From the NCBI GenBank assembly GCA_030151925.1, contig JASLCY010000512.1, positions 1 to 7,006 on the forward strand: a DNA stretch of 7,006 bases. Direction: 5' to 3'. The notes below the pieces were generated by a model. The model worked only from the letters and a program-made list of their open reading frames with translations. It ran no database searches and had not been told where the DNA came from. Both the position numbers and the translations under genes were made by a program. Positions 1 through 6,606 of the stretch are shown here, one piece after another; the first letter of the stretch is position 1; each line of letters opens with the position of its first letter. Source of the stretch: Oligoflexus sp. (GTDB taxonomy: Bacteria > Bdellovibrionota_B > Oligoflexia > Oligoflexales > Oligoflexaceae).

Positions 1-1
1 G

Positions 2-1261
2 GTTGCCGAAAAAATTCAGCTGGTTTACCGCTTCACGACTTGGATAGCCGTGATGGTCGGCGCGATCACCGGCTTCGGCATCATACGAACCCTGCTCACC
101 TACGACGGCTCGCTGCCCGTGAACGTGATCCCCTTCCTGGCGATCTACGCGCTGCTGCAGATCCTCTTCCTGCTGGCCCTCGCCTGCGAGGGCCTCCTGC
201 TCAATCTTTGGCGAAGCAGCACGGGCGGCCCGCTGAGCGCCCTCCTGAACTCAGCCCTTCGCCACGCCTTCGAACGATGGCCGCGCCTCAGCGCCCTCAA
301 ACGCGAGCGGCCCGAACTCGTATTCGACTTCTGGCGCCACTGGCAAAACCATTATCCCGAGATCACCCGCGCGAAATCGTGGCGGCTCCTGCAACTCTTC
401 GGCCTCTCCTGCCACGGCGCCTCGCTCCTGAGCCTCCTCTGGCATCTCGCCCTGAACGATTACACCTTCGGCTGGCGCACGACGCTGCCGCTGGGCCCCG
501 AGACTTTGCACGGCCTCACAACCCTGCTCGCTTCGCCGTTTCACGCGCTCGGCGAATGGACCTCGCCGTCCCTGAACCTCATCACCTCGAGCCGCTTCTT
601 CCGTTTCGAGCACAGCTTCGCCCTGCCTCCGGAAGGTTTGCGCCACAGCACGCTGCAGACCGCGGGCTGGTGGCCTTTCCTCGCGCTGCTGATCGTCACG
701 TACGGAATCCTGCCTCGCGTGATCCTGCTCACCGGCTTGCATATACGCCTGCGGAGACGGCTCGATAAACTGAATCTCGCCGCGTGGTCGGCCTCCGCGG
801 GCACGACGCTCGAAGCAGCGTCCGCCTCCCCTTCGCCGCTCGCGGCCAACCCTCCGCCGGCGACCAGGGGTTTTCTGCTGCGCTGGCGCGATATTCCCTA
901 TGCGCCCGAGGATATCGCCCGCTTCGTCTCGAGCCATAGCACGGTGCGGCTCGACCCGAGCCTGGCCCTCGACGCGAAGGGCCTGAGCGCGGATTCGGAG
1001 ACGATAGCCCGCCACTTCCTGGAAACGCAGGATGAAGTCCTGCTCGTCGCGGCCGATCCCTGGGAGCTGCCGGGCGAAGCGATCGATCGGATACGCAAGA
1101 GCCTGAGGGCGCTCGTCCCCAGGCGCATCCTGATACTCTTCGCGCCTCTGGAACGAACGGCGGAAGGCTTTCAGCTCGGCGGCGACCGCAACGCCTGGCA
1201 GCGGAGCCTGAGGGCCCTGCGGGACGGAGACGTCGGCCTGCTGGAGGTTGAATCGCCATGA
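2..1261 (+). CDS. DUF2868-type multi-pass membrane protein, 5'-truncated by window edge
   Basis: This is the 3' part of a gene whose reading frame is open to the first base, so the real start lies upstream. The GTG at 50 is an internal codon, not the start. About 419 residues are visible. I see four hydrophobic segments: roughly nt 35-97, 116-199 (containing a PVNVIPFL stretch typical of the family), 383-454 and 668-742. After the fourth segment comes a basic stretch (HIRLRRRLDK) and then a soluble C-terminal domain of about 160 residues, so that domain is probably cytoplasmic. An Ala/Pro/Ser-rich linker (~nt 790-870) separates it from the membrane part. From family knowledge DUF2868 proteins are uncharacterised and usually sit next to a DUF3482 GTPase, exactly as here. 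The stop overlaps the next start by 4 nt (ATGA), implying co-translation. A role as membrane receptor or anchor for the GTPase is inference. Confidence 0.85.
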   Translation, partial: VAEKIQLVYRFTTWIAVMVGAITGFGIIRTLLTYDGSLPVNVIPFLAIYALLQILFLLALACEGLLLNLWRSSTGGPLSALLNSALRHAFERWPRLSALKRERPELVFDFWRHWQNHYPEITRAKSWRLLQLFGLSCHGASLLSLLWHLALNDYTFGWRTTLPLGPETLHGLTTLLASPFHALGEWTSPSLNLITSSRFFRFEHSFALPPEGLRHSTLQTAGWWPFLALLIVTYGILPRVILLTGLHIRLRRRLDKLNLAAWSASAGTTLEAASASPSPLAANPPPATRGFLLRWRDIPYAPEDIARFVSSHSTVRLDPSLALDAKGLSADSETIARHFLETQDEVLLVAADPWELPGEAIDRIRKSLRALVPRRILILFAPLERTAEGFQLGGDRNAWQRSLRALRDGDVGLLEVESP

Positions 1262-2631
1262 TACCCCGTTTCGCGGTCGTCGGCCGCTCGAACAAAGGCA
1301 AATCGAGCATCGTCGCCACGCTCGCCGAGAGCGAGTCGGTGGCCATCGCTGCGACGCCGCGCACGACTCGGACGACTCAAAGCTTCTCCCTTAAGGTCGA
1401 CGGCGAAGAGCTCTTCACGGTCTTCGACACCCCGGGCTTCGAAGACGCTCCCGCGATCCTGGAATGGCTCAAGGCCAAACCCATCCGCGCGGACCAGAGG
1501 CAGGCCAGGATCGAGGAATTCTACCGCACCTTTCACGACTCGGATCAGTTCCGCTTCGAATGCGAGCTGCTCCGCCCTATTTTGGAAGGCGCGTCCATCC
1601 TCTACGTCGCCGACGCGAGCCATCCTTTCCGCGCGAATTTCGAGGCCGAATTCGAGATCCTGCAATGGACGGGGCGGGCGGCGATGGCCCTCCTCAATCA
1701 AATCGGGCCCTCGGATTACGCCGCGGAGTGGCAGCGGGCGCTCGCCCAGTATTTTCGAACGGTCAAACCTTTCAACGCGCACAGCGCCTGGATCAACGAT
1801 CGCATCCAGCTCATCGAGGAGCTCGCGGTCCTGAACCCGGAGCAGGCTCCCGCCCTGAACAAGGCCGCGGCCGTGATGCGCAGGCAGCTCCAGCATCGCC
1901 TCCGCGACAGCGCTTATCTCATAGCCGACCTGATACGGGACAGCGTCTCGTTCGAACTCAAGGTCAAGGCGAGCGACAAGACCACGCCTTCGGATCTGGC
2001 TCGCGAGTTCTACGCGGCCCTGCGGAATCTCGAGCTCCGAACGCGCGAGCGCCTCGCCCGGGTCTTCGGTTTCACGCATCTCGAAGTCGAGACCGGCGAC
2101 CTGCTGCCCGACGCTTACGAGCACGATCTCTTCAGCCGCGAGACCTCGGAGCTCTTCGGCCTCACGCGCAAGGAACTGCTCGCGGTGGGCACGGCCTCGG
2201 GCGCGATCGCGGGCGGCACGATCGATGCGATGGTCGGCGGCGCGTCCCTCGCGGTCGGAACCGGCATCGGCGGGCTGGTCGGCAGCTTGAGCTCCGCCTA
2301 CCTCGCTTTCTCCGAACCGAAGATAGGCGGCCTCAGCCTGCATAAAAAATCGCGGCGCATCGGCCCATACAAGAATCCGAACTTCCCGTGGATCCTGCTC
2401 GATCGCCAGCTCGCGTTCGTGCAGGTCCTCCTGCATCGCACCCATGCGCAGCGGGAAGCGGTGAAGCCGCAGGAGGAAAAGCAGAAGCTCGGCTTCACCT
2501 CCACGCTCCCCGCGCGGACGAAGTCGAAACTCGCCTTCCTCTTCCAGGGCCTGAGATGGAAGCTGCCTCTCACGAAGGGGACGGAGGATCTGGCGAACAT
2601 GATCGCGGGTATCCTCTCCCAATTGCCGTAA
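1258..2631 (+). CDS. DUF3482-type Era-like (TRAFAC) GTPase
   Basis: This is a complete 457-residue GTPase. The N-terminal G domain has the P-loop G1 motif GRSNKGKS at residues 9-16, a Thr-rich switch I (TTRTT, 36-40) and the G3 motif DTPGF at 57-61. The position expected for G4 (NKxD) reads NQIG at 147-150 after a hydrophobic strand, so the usual guanine-specifying Asp is absent. Degenerate G4 motifs of this kind are, to my knowledge, typical of DUF3482 proteins. Residues ~200-300 look helical. Residues 311-346 form a Gly/Ala-rich hydrophobic segment resembling a glycine-zipper membrane hairpin, followed by a basic C-terminus. GGAGG at 1243-1247 lies 10 nt before the ATG, inside the upstream gene, whose stop overlaps this start. 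The protein probably acts at the inner membrane with the DUF2868 partner; this is inference. Its substrate and process are unknown. No terminator is seen after it. Confidence 0.9.
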   Translation: MIPRFAVVGRSNKGKSSIVATLAESESVAIAATPRTTRTTQSFSLKVDGEELFTVFDTPGFEDAPAILEWLKAKPIRADQRQARIEEFYRTFHDSDQFRFECELLRPILEGASILYVADASHPFRANFEAEFEILQWTGRAAMALLNQIGPSDYAAEWQRALAQYFRTVKPFNAHSAWINDRIQLIEELAVLNPEQAPALNKAAAVMRRQLQHRLRDSAYLIADLIRDSVSFELKVKASDKTTPSDLAREFYAALRNLELRTRERLARVFGFTHLEVETGDLLPDAYEHDLFSRETSELFGLTRKELLAVGTASGAIAGGTIDAMVGGASLAVGTGIGGLVGSLSSAYLAFSEPKIGGLSLHKKSRRIGPYKNPNFPWILLDRQLAFVQVLLHRTHAQREAVKPQEEKQKLGFTSTLPARTKSKLAFLFQGLRWKLPLTKGTEDLANMIAGILSQLP

Positions 2632-2687
2632 ATAGCGTTTCTTCCTGGAAAAACATGCGTTTATCTCATAGCGGTGGGAGTCGTCCT

Positions 2688-2717
2688 TTGACTTCGCGCC
2701 GGCAAACTTTCTAGGGT
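2688..2717 (+). promoter_or_regulatory. putative sigma70-type promoter of the PfpI-family gene
   Basis: TTGACT at 2688-2693 matches five of six bases of a -35 box. TAGGGT at 2712-2717, 18 nt further on, keeps the key T1, A2 and T6 of a -10 box but is otherwise weak. Initiation near 2724 would give a leader of about 40 nt carrying the ribosome binding site. The position fits the 134-nt gap between the GTPase stop and the next gene. Only sequence resemblance supports it. Confidence 0.4.
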
Positions 2718-2750
2718 CGAAGGGTCTCCCGAGACAGACCAACCTTGAAA

Positions 2751-2757
2751 GGAAGGA
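2751..2757 (+). promoter_or_regulatory. ribosome binding site fixing the PfpI-family start
   Basis: GGAAGGA lies 8 nt before the ATG at 2766. It falls inside the reading frame that would begin at the TTG at 2745. This makes the ATG, not the TTG, the likely start and removes seven residues from the longest open frame. Confidence 0.7.
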
Positions 2758-2765
2758 CCCTTGCT

Positions 2766-3374
2766 ATGAGTAAAAAAACTCTGGACGGCCATAAGGTAGC
2801 CATACTCGCCACGGACGGATTCGAGCAGTCCGAGCTCTTCGAACCGCGTAAAGCCCTGCTCGACGCAGGCGCCGACGTGAAGATCGTCTCGCTGAAGGAC
2901 GGTAAGATCAAAGCCTGGAAAGACAAGGACTGGGGCGACTCCATCGACGTCGACCTCACCGCCAGCAAAGCCAAGGCCGACGATTTCGATTCGCTCGTCC
3001 TGCCCGGTGGAGTGATGAATCCCGACAGCCTACGTATCGACAAAGCTGCGGTCAGCTTCGTGAAGGGTTTCGTCGACGCAGGAAAACCGATCGCCGCGAT
3101 CTGCCATGGTCCTCAGACCTTGATCGAGGCCGGCGGCGTCGAAGGACGGGAGATGACCTCTTACCCTTCCCTTAAAACCGACCTTATGAACGCCGGCGCC
3201 GAGTGGGTGGACAAGGAGGTCGTGACCGACGAGGGCCTCGTGACCAGCCGTAAACCCGACGATATCCCTGCCTTTAATAAGAAGATGATCGAGGAGTTCG
3301 CGGAAGGCATGCATAAATCAGCGGCCCGCGCCAAAGGCAAGGGCGCGGCGCATGGAAGTGCGCTGCATGCATGA
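2766..3374 (+). CDS. PfpI/YhbO-family DJ-1 superfamily protein (type 1 glutamine amidotransferase-like)
   Basis: This 202-residue protein belongs to the DJ-1/PfpI superfamily, nearest by recall to the YhbO/PfpI group. Visible markers are a first strand HKVAILATDGFEQSE with the active-site Glu at 20, the LVLPGGVMNPD loop (78-88), the nucleophile elbow AICHGPQ with Cys113 and His114, and the subfamily motif TSRKPDDIPAFN (160-171). These are the residues equivalent to the PH1704 Glu/Cys/His active site. The family has been described as stress proteins, proteases or protein/nucleic-acid deglycases; the true substrate is disputed, so none is assigned. The usual fold ends near residue 182. Here a ~20-residue tail rich in Ala, Lys, Gly and His follows. 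The gene has its own putative promoter and a strong terminator after it, so it appears to be transcribed alone. Confidence 0.93.
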   Translation: MSKKTLDGHKVAILATDGFEQSELFEPRKALLDAGADVKIVSLKDGKIKAWKDKDWGDSIDVDLTASKAKADDFDSLVLPGGVMNPDSLRIDKAAVSFVKGFVDAGKPIAAICHGPQTLIEAGGVEGREMTSYPSLKTDLMNAGAEWVDKEVVTDEGLVTSRKPDDIPAFNKKMIEEFAEGMHKSAARAKGKGAAHGSALHA

Positions 3375-3401
3375 GCCCCCGCTTTCATGAGCATACAGGA
3401 C

Positions 3402-3431
3402 AGGGGAGGACCTCGAGGGTTCTCCCTTTTT
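3402..3431 (+). terminator. intrinsic (rho-independent) terminator after the PfpI-family gene
   Basis: GGGAGGACCT (3404-3413), loop CGA (3414-3416) and GGGTTCTCCC (3417-3426) pair as a continuous 10-bp stem with two G-U wobbles. The stem can extend by two weaker pairs on each side. A run of five T (3427-3431), then CTTT, follows directly. Geometry and T-tract are textbook. It lies 30 nt after the PfpI-family stop, and it separates that gene from the downstream operon. Confidence 0.88.
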
Positions 3432-3482
3432 CTTTGCTGGTATGGATATTGCTTGATTCCTCGCAGACGAACTCTTGCAGAA

Positions 3483-3488
3483 GGAGGA
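3483..3488 (+). promoter_or_regulatory. ribosome binding site fixing the start of the small YqcI/YcgG-like gene
   Basis: GGAGGA sits 3 nt before the ATG at 3492 (4 nt counted from the GGAGG core), rather close but a perfect anti-SD match. The longer in-frame alternative at 3387 would place the upstream intrinsic terminator inside the coding region, so 3492 is preferred. Confidence 0.75.
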
Positions 3489-3491
3489 TTC

Positions 3492-3884
3492 ATGTCTGTA
3501 GTCAAATCGAACATCGAAGCTGAAGCGCCCGCCTTCGCCTGCTGCCAAGCCGACTCTATTTTCTCAAATCATTCTGACCAGGATATTCTCAGGGGCCTCT
3601 ACAGCCTGATCGAAACCTGCAAAAAGGATAAACAGAGCTCGAAAAGCTTCCTCGTCCAATTCAAGGACGAAGCGCCGATGACGGAAGACGAGTTCGAGCT
3701 GGCCCTGTGGACGAGGCTGCAATCGCTGCACGACAAGGATCATTACGCCTGGGATATAGCCGTGAGCGCCCATCCCCGCGACGGCTCCTTCCGCTTCAGC
3801 GCGGGCCATAAGATCTTCAAGGTCTTCGGCCACTACCGGCAGTCGCTCGCGGTCTTCAACCTGCAAGGGAATCGATTGCATTAA
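3492..3884 (+). CDS. small YqcI/YcgG (GntA-like) family protein, probably C-terminally truncated
   Basis: This is a 130-residue protein. The stretch from residue 52 to ~115 (SFLVQFKDEAPMTEDEFELALWTRLQSLHDKD, then WDIAVSAHPRDGSFRFSAGHKIFKVFG) follows what I recall of the YqcI/YcgG family: a conserved LW-x-x-LQ-x-LH-x-x-D block, the VS-x-(D/H)P-x-D segment and the F-x-FS-x-G(G/H) strand. Family members are usually over 200 residues, and after this strand carry an SR-x-A-x-R segment and an FNxHxQFExLR motif. Here the former is missing and the protein stops at FNLQGNRLH, so the C-terminal third is absent or degenerate. Some relatives (GntA) are heme-dependent N-hydroxylases, but activity cannot be assumed for this short form. 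The N-terminal half is conspicuously AT-richer than its neighbours. The gene ends 16 nt before the exonuclease gene and may share its transcript. Assignment is by remembered motifs only. Confidence 0.65.
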   Translation: MSVVKSNIEAEAPAFACCQADSIFSNHSDQDILRGLYSLIETCKKDKQSSKSFLVQFKDEAPMTEDEFELALWTRLQSLHDKDHYAWDIAVSAHPRDGSFRFSAGHKIFKVFGHYRQSLAVFNLQGNRLH

Positions 3885-3900
3885 GCCACACAGGAGCGTT

Positions 3901-4905
3901 ATGCCTCAGAGCCTTCCACCCTTGGTCAGCGTTACGCGCAGCGGGCTCTATTGCGCGCGAGGCGATTTCTACGTCGATCCCTATGAGCCCGTGCCCACGG
4001 CCCTGATCACGCATGCGCACAGCGACCATGCGCGCGAGGGTTCGACCAGCTATCACATCACGCAGCAGAGCCTCGGCCTGATCGAACGCAGGCTCGGCAC
4101 CGAAGCGCACTATAACTGCCACGAGTACGGCTCCGCGTTCACCCTCGGCGACGTGAAGGTTTCGTTCCATCCCGCCGGCCATATCCTGGGCTCGGCGCAG
4201 ATCCGCCTCGAATGCGAGGGCGAGGTCTGGGTGGTATCGGGCGATTACAAGCGGGATTACGATCCGACCTGCGAGCCTTTTGAAGTCGTGCCCTGCGACG
4301 TCTTCATCACCGAATCGACCTTCGGCCTGCCGATCTTCGTCTGGCGTTCGATCGAAGAGGAGACGGCGGCCATCCATCGATGGTGGCAGAAGAACAAGGA
4401 GCGCGGGCTCAACGGCATCCTCGCCTGCTACGCCCTCGGCAAATCGCAGCGCGTGCTGCACGGCCTCATGCAATGGACCGATGAGCCGGTCTATCTCCAT
4501 GGGGCGACCCAGGCGCTCGTCGACCTCTATCGCGAGCAGGGCATTCCCCTCATCGCCACGCAGCCCGCCGCTGATTTCGTAAAAGGCGAACGAGGCCGTT
4601 TGATCCTCGCCCCGCCGGGGGCGCTCGGCAGCACCTGGACCCGCAGGTTCGGGCCCTACGAAACCGCGTTCGCGTCCGGCTGGATGCGGATCCGCGGGAA
4701 CCGGCGGCGCAAATCCTACGACCAGGGTTTTGTGATCTCGGATCACGCGGACTGGCCCGCGCTGCTGCAGACCGTGCGGGAGACCGGCGCGAGGAAGATT
4801 TACGTCACGCACGGCTACGCGGACGAACTCTCCCGTTTCCTGAACGAGCAGGGTTATGACGCCGAGCCGCTGGAAACGCTCTTTTCCCGCGAGGAGGATG
4901 ATTGA
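3901..4905 (+). CDS. ligase-associated MBL/beta-CASP-type DNA exonuclease (Exo)
   Basis: This 334-residue protein is a metallo-beta-lactamase-fold nuclease of the ligase-associated exonuclease family. Metal-site motifs are all visible: HAHSDH at 38-43, HPAGHILGSAQ at 90-100 (His94), SGD at 113-115 (Asp115), SDHAD at 280-284 and VTHG with His304. The ITEST strand (136-140) and CYALGKSQ (176-183) correspond to beta-CASP-like motifs. The family was described by Shuman and colleagues in a bacterial cluster with an ATP-dependent ligase, Lhr-Core helicase and metallophosphoesterase, where the Exo component is a Mn-dependent DNA nuclease. Length and gene order match that cluster. AGGAG at 3892-3896 precedes the ATG by 4 nt. 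The stop is directly followed by the ligase start, with no spacer. It is older-named as an mRNA 3'-end processing factor homologue, which is probably a misnomer here. Likely role: end trimming in cytoplasmic DNA repair. Confidence 0.93.
   Translation: MPQSLPPLVSVTRSGLYCARGDFYVDPYEPVPTALITHAHSDHAREGSTSYHITQQSLGLIERRLGTEAHYNCHEYGSAFTLGDVKVSFHPAGHILGSAQIRLECEGEVWVVSGDYKRDYDPTCEPFEVVPCDVFITESTFGLPIFVWRSIEEETAAIHRWWQKNKERGLNGILACYALGKSQRVLHGLMQWTDEPVYLHGATQALVDLYREQGIPLIATQPAADFVKGERGRLILAPPGALGSTWTRRFGPYETAFASGWMRIRGNRRRKSYDQGFVISDHADWPALLQTVRETGARKIYVTHGYADELSRFLNEQGYDAEPLETLFSREEDD
4892..4897 (+). promoter_or_regulatory. ribosome binding site of the DNA ligase gene
   Basis: AGGAGG lies within the last codons of the exonuclease gene, 8 nt before the ligase ATG at 4906. 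This strong, well-spaced site supports independent initiation even though the two coding regions abut without a gap. Confidence 0.75.
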
Positions 4906-6606
4906 ATGCGCCGCCTCGTTGATCTCTTCCAGGCCATCGACACCACGACCAGCACCAAGGGCAAGGTCGCCGCGCTCGCGGACTATTTTCGGGCCGCGCC
5001 GCCGCGCGATGCGATCTGGACCCTTTATTATTTCCTGGGCCGGAGGCAGAAACGCCTGGTGAAACGCAGCGTCATCCAGGAGGCCGTGCAGGAGCTGAGC
5101 GGGCTCCCGGTCTGGCTTTTCGATGAATGTTACACCGTGGTCGGCGACCTCGCCGAGACCATCGCGCTGCTTACGGAATCGGGCCGTCCCAAACAGCTCT
5201 CGGACGTTCCGCTGCACGTTTGGGTCGAAGAACGCCTCGCCGCCCTGGGCCGGCTGCCGGACGAAGAGCAGAAGCGCCTCCTGCAAAGCTGGTGGCAGGA
5301 GCTGACGACGGCGGAGGTCTTCGTCGTCAACAAACTCATCACCGGCGCCTTCCGTTCGGGCGTTTCGCAGCGGCTCGTCATACGCGGCCTGAGCGAGGCC
5401 TTCGGCTGGGACGAGGCGGTCCTGAGCGAAAGGCTCATAGGCGACTGGCCGGTGACCGAAGAATGGTTCGCGTCCTTGGGCAACGCCGAACGCGAAGGCT
5501 TCCATCTCTATCCTTATCCCTTTTTCCTCGCTTCGTCCACGGACGACGAACCGGAGAGCCTCGGCGCCCTCGACGACTTCGCCGTGGAATGGAAGTGGGA
5601 CGGCATACGCTCGCAGATCGTGAAGAGGGAGGGCCAGATCGCGATCTGGTCGCGCGGCGAGGAGCTTATCTCCGGCAGCTTCCCGGACCTGATCGAGATG
5701 GCGAAGCATCTTCCGGACGGGACGGTGCTCGACGGCGAGATCCTGGCGTTCGCCGGCGAGACCGTGCGGCCTTTCGCGGACCTGCAGAAGCGCCTGCAAA
5801 GGAAAAAGGTCAGCGAGAGGATGCAGAAGGATATTCCCGTGGCCTTCCTCGCCTTCGATTGCCTGCAATGGGGCGGCGTCGACCTGCGGGACAAGAGCCT
5901 GCGGGAGCGCCGCGACCGTCTTGAGGACCTGGCGCTGACCCTGCATCATCCCAAACTCAAAGTCTCGCCCCTGGTCGACGCCGGCGACTGGCCTTCGCTC
6001 GCGCGGCAGCGCGAAGGATCGCGTGAACGCCTGGTCGAGGGGCTCATGCTCAAACGCTGGAGCAGCGTTTATCAGATCGGGCGCAAGAAGGGCGACTGGT
6101 GGAAGTGGAAGGTCGATCCCATGACGCTCGACGCCGTGCTGCTCTATGCCCAGGCGGGTCACGGCAAACGCGCGAACCTCTATACCGATTACACGTTCGG
6201 CCTTTGGAAAGGCGATACGCTCGTGCCCTTCGCCAAGGCTTATTCCGGCCTCAGCAACGAGGAGATCGGGAAGCTCGACGCCTGGATCAGGCGCAACACC
6301 ATCGAACGTTTCGGGCCCGTCCGTTCGGTGAAGGCGGAGAGGGTCTTCGAGATCGCTTTTGAGGGCATTCAACTTTCGCCGCGGCATAAGGCGGGCATCG
6401 CGGTCCGTTTTCCCCGCATCTTGCGCGAGCGAACCGACAAGCAGCCGATCGACGCCGACAGCGTGGCGACTGCCATGGAGCTTATGCATGTCGCAGACGA
6501 TAGACCCGCAGCTGGCGGACCGGATCCGGCGCCTGAATCACATTCCCAAGCCGCGGCAGCCCCGTCTGAAGGCGGAGACCCGCATCCCGGACTGGACGCC
6601 CAGTGA
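4906..6606 (+). CDS. ATP-dependent DNA ligase, ligase-associated repair cluster type
   Basis: This 566-residue protein is an ATP-dependent DNA ligase that seals nicks through a lysyl-AMP intermediate. An N-terminal DNA-binding domain (~1-200) is followed by the nucleotidyltransferase domain. Motif I is KWDG with nucleophile Lys230, WSRG lies at 248-251, motif III LDGE at 275-278, motif IIIa AFDCL at 316-320, motif IV EGLMLK at 378-383 and motif V in KKGDWWKWK at 394-402. The OB domain ends with RFPRILRERTDK (501-512), the motif VI region. All catalytic motifs are intact. Relatives end soon after this block, near residue 528. The remaining ~38 residues are a Pro/Ala/Gly-rich tail encoded in DNA that overlaps the helicase gene, with poor third-position GC, and are probably a read-on extension. 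Flanking Exo and Lhr-Core-like genes place it in a dedicated repair operon rather than in LigD-type NHEJ, since no Ku or polymerase domain is present. Confidence 0.95.
   Translation: MRRLVDLFQAIDTTTSTKGKVAALADYFRAAPPRDAIWTLYYFLGRRQKRLVKRSVIQEAVQELSGLPVWLFDECYTVVGDLAETIALLTESGRPKQLSDVPLHVWVEERLAALGRLPDEEQKRLLQSWWQELTTAEVFVVNKLITGAFRSGVSQRLVIRGLSEAFGWDEAVLSERLIGDWPVTEEWFASLGNAEREGFHLYPYPFFLASSTDDEPESLGALDDFAVEWKWDGIRSQIVKREGQIAIWSRGEELISGSFPDLIEMAKHLPDGTVLDGEILAFAGETVRPFADLQKRLQRKKVSERMQKDIPVAFLAFDCLQWGGVDLRDKSLRERRDRLEDLALTLHHPKLKVSPLVDAGDWPSLARQREGSRERLVEGLMLKRWSSVYQIGRKKGDWWKWKVDPMTLDAVLLYAQAGHGKRANLYTDYTFGLWKGDTLVPFAKAYSGLSNEEIGKLDAWIRRNTIERFGPVRSVKAERVFEIAFEGIQLSPRHKAGIAVRFPRILRERTDKQPIDADSVATAMELMHVADDRPAAGGPDPAPESHSQAAAAPSEGGDPHPGLDAQ
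6477..6480 (+). promoter_or_regulatory. ribosome binding site supporting the helicase start at 6488
   Basis: GGAG lies 7 nt before the ATG at 6488, inside the ligase coding region. The alternative helicase ATG at 6608, just after the ligase stop, has no comparable site upstream, so the earlier start is favoured. Confidence 0.6.

Noticed and set aside
50..52. GTG as start of the first gene
   Set aside because: The frame stays open back to base 2 and the upstream residues belong to the first hydrophobic segment, so the gene begins outside the window.
2632..2690. possible terminator after the GTPase gene
   Set aside because: Only short imperfect inverted repeats are present (for example AAAC...GTTT around 2651-2662), without a GC-rich stem followed by a T-tract.
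1171..2742. 523-codon open frame on the minus strand opposite the GTPase
   Set aside because: It mirrors the GTPase gene, which has clear G1 and G3 motifs. The antisense product is charged low-complexity sequence with no family motif.
2745..2747. TTG as start of the PfpI-family gene
   Set aside because: It would place the GGAAGGA ribosome binding site inside the gene. The ATG at 2766 has that site at ideal spacing.
3364..3371. TGCATGCA palindrome at the end of the PfpI-family gene
   Set aside because: An 8-bp palindrome in coding sequence with no partner copies nearby is expected by chance and gives no evidence of an operator.
3387..3389. ATG as start of the small YqcI/YcgG-like gene
   Set aside because: The frame from here crosses a strong intrinsic terminator, and the extra 35 residues resemble nothing. 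The ATG at 3492 has an SD site directly upstream.
3856..6489. 877-codon open frame on the minus strand opposite the exonuclease and ligase genes
   Set aside because: It is the antisense shadow of two genes with intact catalytic motifs. Long antisense frames are common in GC-rich DNA, and its translation (rich in Arg, Glu, Ala, Leu, Gly) shows no recognisable domain.
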